In this document: positions 11,166 to 20,600 of the stretch, in pieces | Numbering within the stretch: position 1 is the stretch's first letter | Layout of the letters: the number at the start of each line of letters is the position of its first letter | From: Archivesica marissinica | Lineage: Eukaryota > Mollusca > Bivalvia > Venerida > Vesicomyidae | Direction: 5' to 3' | Assembly (NCBI GenBank): GCA_014843695.1 | Contig: CM026404.1 | Coordinates: 80,546,847 to 80,610,846 of the forward strand | Length of the DNA: 64,000 nucleotides | Program-made: the position numbers and the translations under genes | The notes under the pieces: model-generated | The model's database searches: none | The model's input: the letters and a program-made list of their open reading frames with translations, nothing else | Told to the model about the DNA's origin: nothing

Positions 11166-12150
11166 TATCTTCAATTACGCGGATTGCTTTCAATAGAATT
11201 ATCGCAAACATATCTTCAATTACGCGGATTGCTTTCAATAGAATTATCGCAAACATATCTTCAATTACGCAGATTGCTTTCAATAGAATTATCGCAAACA
11301 TATCTTCAATTATGCGGATTGCTTTCAATAGAATTATCGCAAACATATCTTCAATTACGCGGATTGCTTTCAATAGAATTATCGCAAACATATCTTCAAT
11401 TACGTGGATTGCTTTCAATAGAATTATCGCAAACATATCTTCAATTACGTGGATTGCTTTCAATTGAATGATCGCAAACATATCTTCAATTACGCGGATT
11501 GCTTTCAATAGAATTATCGCAAACATATCTTCAATTATGCGGATTGCTTTCAATAGAATTATCGCAAACATATCTTCAATTATGCGGATTGCTTTCAATT
11601 GAATTATCGCAAACATATCTTCAATTATGCAGATTGCTTTCAATAGAATTATCGCAAACATATCTTCAATTACGCGGATTGCTTTCAATAGAATTATCGC
11701 AAACATATCTTCAATTACGCGGATTGCTTTCAATAGAATTATCGCAAACATATCTTCAATTACGCGGATTGCTTTCAATAGAATTATCGCAAACATATCT
11801 TCAATTATGCGGATTGCTTTCAATAGAATTATCGCAAACATATCTTCAATTATGCGGATTGCTTTCAATTGAATTATCGCAAACATATCTTCAATTATGC
11901 AGATTGCTTTCAATAGAATTATCGCAAACATATCTTCAATTACGCAGATTGCTTTCAATTGAATTATCACAAACATATCTTCAATTACACGGATTGCTTT
12001 CAATTGGATTATCGTAAACATTATCTTCAATTATGCGTATCATTTTCAATTGGATTATCGCAAACATTATCTTCAATTATGCGGATTGCTTTCAATTGGA
12101 TTATCGTAAACATTATCTTCAATTACGCCGATTGTTTTCTACTGGATACT
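11166..12150. repeat. 45-bp minisatellite array
   Basis: About 22 copies of a 45-bp unit with 'cttcaattacgcggattgc' and 'tttcaatagaattatcgc'. Variants (tacgcgg, tatgcgg, tatgcag, tacgtgg; aatagaat, aattgaat) recur in blocks. The last few units (from 12016) gain bases and decay. Because 45 is a multiple of 3, reading frames stay open for up to 289 codons on several frames and both strands; these are not evidence of a gene. Confidence 0.95.
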
Positions 12151-12426
12151 GCACACACTAATTAGTTCCTTGCAAGAAATGGAAGTTTTGATAATTAGCT
12201 TGCATGTCTCACTGTAATCAGTTTTAATACTAATTGAAATTGAACGAGACTTCACAAATAGCAAATTATCATTAACTTCATACCTATAATTGGCTTTTTA
12301 TTATGTTACAGTAAATAGTCTCAATAATTAATGATGAAATATGATATATAAATATCATTAAATAAATGTCTTGCGGTGTCTATAATCATACAGAACTTTA
12401 TTTCACAGTAAACCATCACACCATCT
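12151..12426. other. AT-rich spacer, nothing recognised
   Basis: No repeat unit or ORF noticed. Confidence 0.4.
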
Positions 12427-12429
12427 TTC

Positions 12430-12700
12430 CTCCAAAACCCCTCTAAAGCAAAACCCCCAAAACCTCTCTAAACCAAAACCCCTCTAAAGGAAAAAACCCT
12501 CTAAAGCAAGAACCCCTCTAAAGCAAGAACCTCAAAACCTCTCTAAACCAAAACCCCTCTAAAGCAAAAACCCCTCTAAAGCAAAACCCCCCAAAACCCC
12601 TCTAAACCAAAACCCCATAACCCCTCTAAACCAAAACCCCTCTAAAGCAAAAACCCCTCTATAGCAACCCCCCCCAAATATCCCTTAAAATGAAAACCCT
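12430..12700. repeat. C/A-rich degenerate repeat, G-quadruplex-prone on minus strand
   Basis: About 15 irregular copies of 'aaaacccctctaaagc' mixed with 'aaaacccccaaaacctctc' and 'aaccccataacccctc'. The plus strand is nearly G-free, so the minus strand has many runs of 3-5 G separated by short T/A/G spacers (GGGGTTTT-like). That composition favours G-quadruplex on one strand and i-motif on the other. It is not a telomeric TTAGGG tract. Confidence 0.8.
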
Positions 12701-12856
12701 TCTAAGCTGCCTGCATATTTAAGCTTCACCTGATGATGAATCTAAATTCATGAAAAAAGTACCATAAACTTTCATGAAGTCTAATCTGAACTAGTTTGAC
12801 CCAACCGTCGAGCTATTAATAGATTTACTCTAGAGACATGTCAACAGTCCAGTCCA

Positions 12857-13105
12857 CCTCCATGGGCGAGTGGTTAAGGTTGCTGACTTGTATACAACTG
12901 TAACCTATCATCATGGATGGTTACAGGTTCGAGCACTGCTCAGTGTGTGTGTCTTTATATGAAAAAGTTGGCAGTTTCTTACGGAGGTCGGTGCACCCAA
13001 GTACTGGTTAACTGCTACAGCCTGCCCAGGAAAGGTGTTGTCAGGAAAGCTGCTTGTCACTCAAATGAGCAACTGGTAACGAAGTTAAAAAACATAAAAA
13101 AAACC
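12857..13105 (+). mobile_element. SINE family 3 (tRNA-Ser/Leu-like head), copy a
   Basis: The head is 'tgggcgagtggttaagg' (A box), then 'gctgacttgtatacaactg', a long variable arm and B box 'ggttcgagc'. The body is 'aagtactggttaactgctac' and 'ccaggaaaggtgttgtcagg'. The tail is 'tcaaatgagcaactggtaac' followed by an A-rich end. The same family is at 57341-57736. Confidence 0.75.
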
Positions 13106-13190
13106 ACGTCAACAAGGTTTAATTTCTAAAATTTTACCTGGTGATCATCAACATATGGGAGTTGTTTTATTCTATTTAGATTATCCCATT

Positions 13191-13427
13191 TCATTCTGGA
13201 TACATTTAAAGATTTTTGCAAACAACATAGATCCAGATCAGCTGCAGCGTGACGCTGCATGCTGATCAGGATCTATGTTGTTTGCTACATAGCTAAGTGT
13301 CTTAACAAGATCATCTGAATAGCAAACAGCATAGAGCCTGATCAGACAGCATGTTCCGTGGCGGCTGATCTGGCTCTATGTTCTTTGCAAATACTGTTTG
13401 AATGGTATCCAGAATGAAACGGGTTAA
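13191..13427. mobile_element. TTAA foldback MITE family A, copy 3
   Basis: The termini are 'cccatttcattctggatac' and 'gtatccagaatgaaacggg', with TTAT at the left edge and TTAA at 13424-13427. Both internal hairpins are intact, the left built on 'acatagatccagatcagc' and 'gctgatcaggatctatgt'. It lies in the opposite orientation to copies 1 and 4. Confidence 0.82.
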
Positions 13428-14120
13428 TGTCTATTGAAAGGACCCCCCCACTCTATTATCAGGAGGTTACTATAATATGTGGTCAAGTTCAACAAAATCA
13501 GGGAAGAGATAAAGAAAATGCTAGAGAAATCACAAGTGAATAGTTACAGGACAGAGCAGTAATTGTTGCTGGCATAATTTGCCTGTCTGGTGAATATCCA
13601 TCTGCAATTGGCAATAGTAAGTCTAGATATGCCAAGACAATTAACATTGAAGTGCCCATTGAAAAAAGCAAGCAGACATTGAAGATCTCAATTACTACAG
13701 AGATTAGAAGTGCCTGTTTTCGAATCAGTTAATTATTTAAATTACCTACCATCATCTTACCACAGTCCATAAAGCTCCACCTGATTGGGCTTAAATTGAT
13801 GATGCAGTCTTCTTCAAAAACAGTTCCTAACCTTAGCAGATATGGGGAGACATGCACAAATCTAGATAAACAATTATCATTGAGTATTGTGCCAGTGCAT
13901 GAGACATTCTGATCTCCTAAATCTCTTTCATCGCATCATGTGCAATCTTGCATGCTAGATTTGTCATGAAACATTTATATTTCATTTATGTGTGGTTTTT
14001 CCATTATATCCCAAAAATACACACCAGACCAATTATCTTTAAAGGCCTGTAGTTTGACCCACGTCCAATTGTAAAGATTTATACTTTACTACCTGTTCCA
14101 TGTGATTAGTGGCTTGTATC
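13428..14120. other. Intergenic, nothing recognised
   Basis: No ORF, SINE or element ends recognised. Confidence 0.4.
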
Positions 14121-14390
14121 AACAATGTAGCAGTACATTCAGTATAATTTGGCGTATGTAGGTATTTTCTAACGGTTAATATGCACGATCACTCTGTGAG
14201 CTGAGAATTAGTCAAAATGAGGCCCTGACAATTTAAGTAAACGTATATTATTGATTGTAAAGAAAATTGATAGTTATGAGTATTCAAACTACATAATCCA
14301 GATCAGCCCAGGGACATAGATTACATGTTATGTAGGTGCCTCATCAGCCGTAGCGTAATCACTGAGACTGATAATTTGTATGCATGTATA
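14121..14390. repeat. 270-bp direct repeat, left copy
   Basis: Runs from 'aacaatgtagcagtacattc' to 'tatgcatgtata'. It is repeated at 15173-15442 with only two differences that I can find (gctgagaat/gctgtgaat and taaacgtat/taaatgtat), about 99% identity. The two copies enclose 782 bp containing the transposase-like fragment. There are no TG...CA ends, so an LTR reading is weak. Confidence 0.9.
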
Positions 14391-14522
14391 TAATATATGT
14401 GTATGGGCCGGAGGCCTTGAATTACGAATAAACTGTTAAACTGATCAGGATCTATGTTGTTTGTAAGGTCGGAGTTTCGTCACTTTCATATTCTGTTCTG
14501 TCACTTTCATGTATCATCTGGT
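14391..14522. other. Spacer with a family A MITE scrap
   Basis: Includes 'ctgatcaggatctatgttgt' at about 14440, which is one arm of the family A hairpin, plus 'gtatgggccggaggccttg' followed by 'aataaac', which looks like the A-rich end of a transcript or repeat. Confidence 0.4.
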
Positions 14523-15180
14523 TTAAAAAGGCCGCCAGATTAAGTGTGAAAATAATGCCTGTTTATACCTTGCCCAAATGTTGGATTTGAACTGGAGCGT
14601 ACAACGGAGTCTTGTATTATTCTTGACTTGCACTGTCTCATTCCATTGACATATTGCCAAATTTGAGCGTATAGTGTAGTGAAGAGCAGAGAAGGTTCCG
14701 ATACGTTTGTCATGGAAAACATTCAAGCTGTTGTTGAATGATTCCACGCTACTAGTGTCCATGTGGTAGATATAATTTTGCGCTTCCTTATAAACATAGC
14801 ATTTTCTAACACATGACAGCAACAGTTCTACAGCAACAGGACTTGTAAGTATTTGACGGCTGGGGATATAGTTGGGATCTATTTTACACCGAGACTCGGG
14901 TGAACAGTCTGTGTGGTCATTTTGGTAATGTTTGACAATACATTCCATTTTTGTTCGAAGTATGGATTGGTCACCATTGCAATTACGCATAGCATATTGC
15001 ATATGTGTTTTGACCGGCCAAACTTTGTCGGAAAGTTGAATGGACCAGGTTTTGCCCTCTCGGCATTTTGCACCACTTGATATCTGTTTCAGTTGCTTTT
15101 CAAGGGATACGGATGCATGCCATGTGTCATATTGATTTACTGTACGTTGCTGATTTTCTCTATATATAAAATAACAATGT
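14523..15180 (-). pseudogene. Fragment of a transposase-like protein
   Basis: A 159-codon minus-strand ORF begins with an internal Met at 15002, but the same frame stays open upstream to about 15180. The extra residues include 'NQYDTWHASVSLEKQLKQ' and 'WSIQLSDKVWPVKTH'. Downstream come an H-Y-x3-DH-x2-C and SRC pattern, then 'SSVESFNNSLN' and a WNE motif. This arrangement (D-x-WH, KxH, DHxxC, ESFNN) resembles the C-terminal half of uncharacterised transposase-like proteins spread through invertebrate and fish genomes; I cannot fix the superfamily (MULE-like or Kolobok-like are possible). The N-terminal half is missing, and the frame runs into the 270-bp direct repeat at its upstream edge. It lies divergently from the 15777 ORF, about 600 bp away. 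Most likely a dead fragment. Confidence 0.55.
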
Positions 15181-15442
15181 AGCAGTACATTCAGTATAAT
15201 TTGGCGTATGTAGGTATTTTCTAACGGTTAATATGCACGATCACTCTGTGAGCTGTGAATTAGTCAAAATGAGGCCCTGACAATTTAAGTAAATGTATAT
15301 TATTGATTGTAAAGAAAATTGATAGTTATGAGTATTCAAACTACATAATCCAGATCAGCCCAGGGACATAGATTACATGTTATGTAGGTGCCTCATCAGC
15401 CGTAGCGTAATCACTGAGACTGATAATTTGTATGCATGTATA
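15173..15442. repeat. 270-bp direct repeat, right copy
   Basis: Partner of 14121-14390 at an offset of 1052 bp, about 99% identical, which implies a recent event. The sequence outside the two copies differs on both sides. Confidence 0.9.
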
Positions 15443-15776
15443 ATGTGCGCTATGGTTGTGATCTGTGCAATCTAATTCAAAATTCAGTTCATGTGTTGAC
15501 CTAATCAAATATGTATGTATATAATATGTATGTATTTATATGAATAAACTATATGTGTTCGTTATATGGTAACCTTCATACTTCATTTAATTATATATCT
15601 ACAGTATTATTCGCAAGTTTTCTGTTATATTTTAAATATTTCTCTGTGTCAGTGTGTGTTTACCGATATTGATGCTACATAATAATCACAGTGAATGCTA
15701 TGAGTACATGTATAATATTATAATTATAATCTCTTGAACATACGAGTATTACACATATTCTGCCGATTTCTACAAG
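15443..15776. other. AT-rich upstream region of the 15777 ORF
   Basis: Contains (ta/gta)-rich stretches. No certain promoter element. The ORF's ATG follows 'ctacaag'. Confidence 0.35.
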
Positions 15777-16271
15777 ATGCCATTGAGTAAAATAACAATG
15801 TATGTAACTGATGAGCAGAGAAAAGAATTGCTGACTTTCTTGCAAAATAAGAACTGGGACGTAGAGATGGAAATAGAAGAAACAGCCACCGCCATGCCCG
15901 TTGCAGAGGCTGCTTACGTACCTCCCCCTATGCCTCAGCATGCTGAAGGTGTTGCTGAGTGTCCACTGTGCTTGTGTTCCCCTTGCATAATAAATGAACA
16001 GAACAAACAACTTTGGTGGCCTGCTAATAATCGTCCACCGCATAATCTAAATTCACATGAGAGAAAGCTTCTATACAGGAGGTTTTGGGCAATGCTATAT
16101 AATTGTGGCGCATGGAAAGATGTCAGATATATAGAGAGAAAAGTAGCGGCTAGAAGAGGAGACTGTACTTGGCATAAGAGGGAACTGATGCCTGAATGTG
16201 TGGTACAGCAATGCAGGAACTGGCTGCCTAACCCGCGCAACCAGCCTTATTTGGGCCATAAGTGGAGTTGA
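15777..16271 (+). CDS. Conserved-looking 164-aa protein with CPxCxCxPC cluster
   Basis: Single intact ORF of 164 codons. The first 60 residues are acidic and low-complexity (EMEIEETATAMPVAEA). A compact cysteine cluster follows at C62, C65, C67 and C70 (CPLCLCSPC), then WW at 80-81, a basic-aromatic stretch LLYRRFWAML at 98-107, GAWKD at 111-115, and a C-terminal block with KRELMPECVVQQC (134-146) and NWLPNP...PYLGHKW ending the protein. The zinc-binding inference comes from the cysteine spacing. The YRRFW...LMPECVV...LPNP pattern recalls invertebrate proteins resembling the cytoplasmic C-terminal (ballast) domain of P2X7 receptors, which often occur as stand-alone ORFs near transposons; this is recollection, not a search. 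The ORF is not repeat-built, and its codon use is mixed as in a real gene. The transposase-like fragment on the other strand suggests both may belong to one mobile unit. A 5' exon cannot be excluded. Confidence 0.7.
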   Translation: MPLSKITMYVTDEQRKELLTFLQNKNWDVEMEIEETATAMPVAEAAYVPPPMPQHAEGVAECPLCLCSPCIINEQNKQLWWPANNRPPHNLNSHERKLLYRRFWAMLYNCGAWKDVRYIERKVAARRGDCTWHKRELMPECVVQQCRNWLPNPRNQPYLGHKWS

Positions 16272-16423
16272 ATTGTTTATACCAGTTGTAAGTACTATAA
16301 AAATACAGAACTTCAATTTCAGCAATTTATAACCTCTGATATGTACGTGGGTCATAATAGATATAAGTGGTGCTCATGTATTAGATGTATACCATGCAGG
16401 GCCTCGCATGTGGCAAATACGAT
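16272..16423. other. 3' flank of the 164-aa ORF
   Basis: No canonical AATAAA is seen close to the stop codon. Nothing else recognised. Confidence 0.35.
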
Positions 16424-16511
16424 GTGCGTCGACCGTCAGATTTGTACCGCTATTCCTCGTGTGTTTAGTGCGTCGACCGTCAGATTTGTACCGCTATTCC
16501 TCGTGTGTTTA
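16424..16511. repeat. 44-bp direct duplication
   Basis: Two perfect tandem copies of a 44-bp unit starting 'gtgcgtcgaccgtcagattt' and ending 'cctcgtgtgttta'. Confidence 0.9.
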
Positions 16512-16512
16512 C

Positions 16513-16736
16513 GGTCAAATATAGGTCAACCTGCAGGCCTTTAAGGTCAAATATAGGTCAACCTGCAGGCCTTTAAGGTCAAATATAGGTCAACCTGCAG
16601 GCCTTTAAGGTCAAATATAGGTCAACCTGCAGGCGTTTAAGGTCAAATATAGGTCAACCTGCAGGCGTTTAAGGTCAAATATAGGTCAACCTGCAGGCCT
16701 TTAAGGTCAAATATAGGTCAACCTGCAGGCCTTTAA
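16513..16736. repeat. 32-bp array, each unit with a DR5 nuclear-receptor-type site
   Basis: Seven tandem 32-bp units built of 'ggtcaaatataggtcaacc' plus 'tgcaggcctttaa'. From the second unit on, each contains AGGTCA-aatat-AGGTCA, a perfect direct repeat of the nuclear-receptor half-site with 5-bp spacing. The junction TTAAGGTCA also matches the extended half-site TNAAGGTCA. The units are almost identical (one c/g change), so the array is young. Whether any receptor binds is inference. Confidence 0.9.
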
Positions 16737-16737
16737 G

Positions 16738-16930
16738 TCTCAATCATGTCTTTAAAGCAAAACAAAATTGTGGAAAAATAGAAATTTTCTAGAGAATGCA
16801 ATTTTTCTACAATGCAATTTCCTGTTAAATTGTACAAATTTTTCCACAATATTTGCCACAGAAAATAAATAATTCAACTAACAAATATATAAACAAGCTC
16901 AAGGTTAACGTGTATCATGAATAATTAAGT
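16738..16930. mobile_element. Fragment related to family F
   Basis: 'aattcaactaacaaatatat' and 'ttaacgtgtatcatgaataa' resemble the F interior near 21930-22000 ('tttcaactaataaacaaac', 'cgagtgtatcctgaataac'). Ends are missing, so this is a tentative assignment. Confidence 0.4.
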
Positions 16931-16969
16931 AGATCATAACTATGGCAACTCTCCAGCTTGTGGCGGAAG

Positions 16970-17155
16970 ACCCCTCCCCCCGGCCGGGTGCCCCACAACC
17001 AGTATTTTAGATACAGACGGGCACACAGGTAGAACTACGGACCTACCGCAATCCAGCTGGATAACTTCCTCACTCAAACAAATTTGACATCACCAGTGGT
17101 GAGGGCAAGTGATTTGATTATAACGATCTTAATCACTCGGCCAAGATGCTGTGAA
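16970..17155 (-). mobile_element. SINE family 4 fragment
   Basis: On the minus strand it starts 'cagcatcttggccgagtgat' (A-box-like), then a degenerate head and the body 'gaggaagttatccagctgg' and 'ggtagttctacctgtgtg'-type sequence. It is related to the fragment at 20461-20600. The B box is poorly preserved. Confidence 0.5.
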
Positions 17156-17295
17156 AATATCATAGAATTTCATTAGAATTCAAATGAAATTCCATGAAAT
17201 AAAAATATTATTTCCACATTAAAGAAATTGTCATCTGCAATTATTTAAATTATTTATAGTCTTTAATTGGGTATAATGCACTCTGAATCCCTTAC
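17156..17295. mobile_element. Family H fragment
   Basis: 'gaatttcattagaattc', 'aaattgtcatctgcaatta' and 'aaattatttatagtctttaa' match the interior of the H copy at 44386-44687. Termini are eroded. Confidence 0.45.
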
Positions 17296-17512
17296 GCACA
17301 ATGTAAAAACATTTAGTCAGTTACTGCCCCTGAATACTCCCTAAAAGTAGATTGGTCCTTGTAATTGGTTTCCTCTGTTTTTATCGTTGCTTCCTTTGCA
17401 CCATATGCTAATTTTTTTTTCCGTTTTCTCATCTTATAATTATTAAATTATTAAATCTCTACACATACCCAATGGCTACTATACTTTTTTAAGATTTCTT
17501 CATCTGGCTCAT

Positions 17513-17755
17513 TTCTTGCCCCTGGTATCACCATTTCTTGCCCCTGGTGTCACCATTTCCTGCCCCTGGTGTCACCATTTCTTGCCCCTGGTGTTACCAT
17601 TTCTTGCCCCTGGTGTCACCATTTCTTGCCCCTGGTGTCACCATTTCTTGCCTCTGGTGTCACCATTTCTTGCCCCTGGTGTCACCATTTCTTGCCCCTG
17701 GTGTCACTATTTCTTGCCCCTGGTGTCACCATTTCTTGGCCCTGGTGTAACCATT
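17513..17755. repeat. 22-bp minisatellite
   Basis: About 11 copies of 'atttcttgcccctggtgtc' plus 'acc'. Overlapping ORFs in three frames (up to 121 codons) are products of the repeat. Confidence 0.93.
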
Positions 17756-18150
17756 ATAACAACTTTGAAAGAGTTACATCGTTCATTCCTACCAAATCCG
17801 GGTGGCGGTTCGCAAGAAGATTTTTAAGAATTTGTGCTATTTTTAGACGGCGGCCATTTTATATTTCAGGGGCACTTTATTTTAACAACATTGGAAAGGC
17901 TTCACCTAAGGATCATACAAGTAGAGTTTATTAAATGTTGGTGAGAAGAAGACGTTTGAAATCTCTCAAAAAAGGTTGACCTTTAGATCTTGGATGACAA
18001 AATCATATGATTTTGATGAAAATTTCATTAGAGTGATTGCCAATGATTATTGAGGAGAAGACATGAAAATGTTCACAGATGGCGGATGCCGGATGGACAC
18101 ATGCGGTAACAATACCTCACATAAGCTTTGCTCAGGTGAGCTAAAAATTG
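17756..18150. repeat. Insertion in D ending in a bivalve-type dispersed repeat
   Basis: Foreign sequence between the two halves of D. Its right end, 'acagatggcggatgccgg' to 'tttgctcaggtgagctaaa', is of the kind found as a dispersed repeat in bivalve genomes (recalled, not searched). No ORF of note. Confidence 0.5.
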
Positions 18151-18256
18151 GTTTATCAATTAATTAATTTGCTTTTGATAAAATTACATTTATCCTACCC
18201 AACATCTGGTTAGAAAACAAAAGTAGATACAAAGGATTCCAACTAAAAGGACCAAT

Positions 18257-18472
18257 TTAACCCTTTCAACACCACATACCTCTATTTATAGGCTTACAAA
18301 ATGTGTAGATCCAGATCAGGATCTGCACTTTTTGCCAGTGATATGACTATTTTTAGACATAATTACCCATTTTGATAAATGAACTTGTCCAAATGTGATT
18401 TTCTGATTCATTTATTGGTTTATGAATATCATGGACCAGTCCATGTGAGTTACTTGGTGTTGAATGGGTTAA
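18257..18472. mobile_element. TTAA foldback MITE family B, copy 1 (nested in D)
   Basis: TTAA lies at both edges. The left terminus is 'ccctttcaacaccacatac' and the right 'acttggtgttgaatggg' (inverse motif). The central region has 'tgtagatccagatcagg' but its hairpin is shortened. Interior 'atgactatttttagacataa' is as in other copies. Confidence 0.8.
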
Positions 18473-18528
18473 ATGTATAAATAGATTATCTGTCAAGGGA
18501 GGTAATAGAAAAACCCGGTAATACCTCT

Positions 18529-18864
18529 AATTCCAGCAAATCACATGTTTTATACCAAGGTGCAGAAAGTCATAAAGTAAGAGTAAATCCAACATTAGGG
18601 ATTAGAATTCCAGACAATATTTCTCCAGTTTCCATGGAATCGTAAAACAGTAATTAAATGTGCGTGATGTGATAGTGTTAAAGTCACAATGACAGTTCCT
18701 GGCAGATGATGATTCCCTCTAATATGGCTACACTTATTTACAGGGACCTATTACAACAGAGACTGGAAATTTCCACCATTCCAAAATCACAGGGAATCTT
18801 ATTTCTAGATAAGTTTCCCATTTCTGTTTTATTTATCATATCGTTTTATATAAATTATTAGTGA
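18529..18864. other. Intergenic, nothing recognised
   Basis: No supported feature. Confidence 0.4.
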
Positions 18865-20288
18865 TTAACCCTTTCAACACCACATACCTCTAAATAGACA
18901 TACAAAAAGTGTAAATCCAGATGAGCCATCTCATCAGGATCTGCACTTTTTGCCAGTAATATTACTATTTTTAGACAAAATTACCCATTTTGTTAAATGA
19001 ACTGGTCCAAATGTAATTTTCTATTAATTTATTGGTCTAAAATATGATGCACCAGTCCATGTGAGTTACTTGGTGTTGAATGGGTGCACCAGTCCATGTG
19101 AGTTACTTGGTGTTGAATGGGTGCACCAGTCCATGTCAGTTACTTGGTGTTGAATGGATGCACCAGTCCATGTCAGTTACTTGGTGTTGAATGGGTGCAC
19201 CAGTCCATGTCAGTTACTTGGTGTTGAATGGGTGCACCAGTCCATGTCAGTTACTTGGTGTTGAATGGGTGCACCAGTCCATGTCAGTTACTTGGTATTG
19301 AATGGGTGCACCAGTCCATGTCAGTTACTTGGTGTTGAATGGGTGCACCAGTCCATGTCAGTTACTTGGTGTTGAATGGGTGCACCAGTCCATGTCAGTT
19401 ACTTGGTGTTGAATGGGTGCACCAGTCCATGTCAGTTACTTGGTGTTGAATGCACTTGGTGTTGAATGGGTGCACCAGTCCATGCAAGTTACTTGGTGTT
19501 CAATGGGTGCACCAGTCCATGTCAGTTACTTGGTGTCGAATGGGTGCACACGTCCATGTCAGTTACTTGGTGTTGAATGGGTGCACAAGTCCATGCAAGT
19601 TACTTGGTGTTCAATGGGTGCACCAGTCCATGTCAGTTACTTGGTGTTGAATGGGTGCACAAGTCCATGTCAGTTACTTGGTGTTGAATGGGTGCACCAG
19701 TCCATGTCAGTTACTTGGTGTTCAATGGGTGCACAAGTCCATGTCAGTTACTTGGTGTTGAATGGGTGCACCAGTCCATGTCAGTTACTTGGTGTTGAAT
19801 GGGTGCACAAGTCCATGTCAGTTACTTGGTGTTCAATGGATGCACAAGTCCATGTCAGTTACTTGGTGTTCAATGGATGCACAAGTCCATGTCAGTTACT
19901 TGGTGTTGAATGGGTGCACCAGTCCATGTCAGTTACTTGGTGTTGAATGGGTGCACCAGTCCATGTGAGTTACTTGGTGTTCAATGGATGCACAAGTCCA
20001 TGTGAGTTACTTGGTGTTGAATGGGTGCACAAGTCCATGTCAGTTACTTGGTGTTGAATGGATGCACAAGTCCATGTCAGTTACTTGGTGTTGAATGGGT
20101 GCACCAGTCCATGTCAGTTACTTGGTGTTGAATGGGTGCACCAGTCCATGTGAGTTACTTGGTGTTCAATGGATGCACAAGTCCATGTCAGTTACTTGGT
20201 GTTCAATGGATGCACAAGTCCATGTCAGTTACTTGGTGTTGAATGGGTGCACCAGTCCATGTGAGTTACTTGGTGTTCAATGGGTTAA
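18865..20288. mobile_element. TTAA MITE family B, copy 2, enlarged by an internal minisatellite
   Basis: The left edge is TTAA (18865-18868) followed by 'ccctttcaacaccacatacc', and the body is normal up to 'attggtctaaaatatgat'. Where other copies end once with 'gcaccagtccatgtgagtta' and 'cttggtgttgaatggg' plus TTAA, this copy repeats that terminal segment about 33 times before closing with 'ttcaatggg' and TTAA (20285-20288). Both ends of the element are therefore present around the expansion. Confidence 0.85.
19049..20285. repeat. 37-bp minisatellite made of the family B terminus
   Basis: About 33 units of 37 bp, each 'gcaccagtccatgtcagtta' plus 'cttggtgttgaatgggt'. The first units (gtgag) match the family consensus, the middle ones carry gtcag, and later units mix 'cacaagtcc' and 'ttcaatgg' in recurring blocks. 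One truncated unit sits near 19450. ORFs of up to 177 codons cycle through frames and are artefacts. Confidence 0.95.
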
Positions 20289-20460
20289 CCGATTACCAAT
20301 CCGATTATTGAGCTGTTTAGATACACAATCGGCAGACGTCAATATCAATTCCGATTGTTATTGCTCATGTTAATATTCACTTTCTTTTCTTTTTGACAAT
20401 TTTGTTCGTTTTTGGGACTTAAAGTCGCAGCAACATTTAAACTTCATATGTTGATTCTTC

Positions 20461-20600
20461 AAGACCCCCCCAGGTGCCCCTAGTAGTATTTCAGTCACGG
20501 ACGGACACACATGTAGAACCACCGACCTATCGTAAGTCTATTGGATAGCTTCCTCACTTGCAAGAATTCGCTTACCAAGCGTTCTAAGCACAACAATTGA
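20461..20600 (-). mobile_element. SINE family 4 fragment
   Basis: 'gtgcccctagtagtatttca', 'gacggacacacatgtagaac' and 'ggatagcttcctcacttg' parallel the fragment at 16970-17155. No convincing tRNA head remains. Confidence 0.45.

Larger units (their letters stand above)
17300..18528 (+). mobile_element. Foldback element family D, copy 2, twice interrupted
   Basis: The left part 17300-17490 ('cagttactgcccctgaatac', 'ggtttcctctgtttttatcg') and the right part from about 18150 ('ttttgataaaattacattta', 'gggaggtaatagaaaaac') together rebuild D as seen at 27459-27830. The break at about 17490-18150 holds foreign DNA with a 22-bp minisatellite, and a family B MITE sits at 18257-18472. Confidence 0.65.

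Noticed and set aside
11161..12030. 289-codon minus-strand ORF (and several overlapping ORFs) as a repetitive protein gene
   Set aside because: The 45-bp period keeps many frames open on both strands; no signal peptide, no domain, and the array decays at one side regardless of frame.
12430..12700. Interstitial telomeric repeat
   Set aside because: The units are irregular C-rich/A-rich blocks, not TTAGGG or its complement.
14121..15442. LTR retrotransposon with 270-bp LTRs
   Set aside because: No TG...CA ends, no primer-binding site or polypurine tract seen, and the enclosed coding fragment is transposase-like rather than gag or pol.
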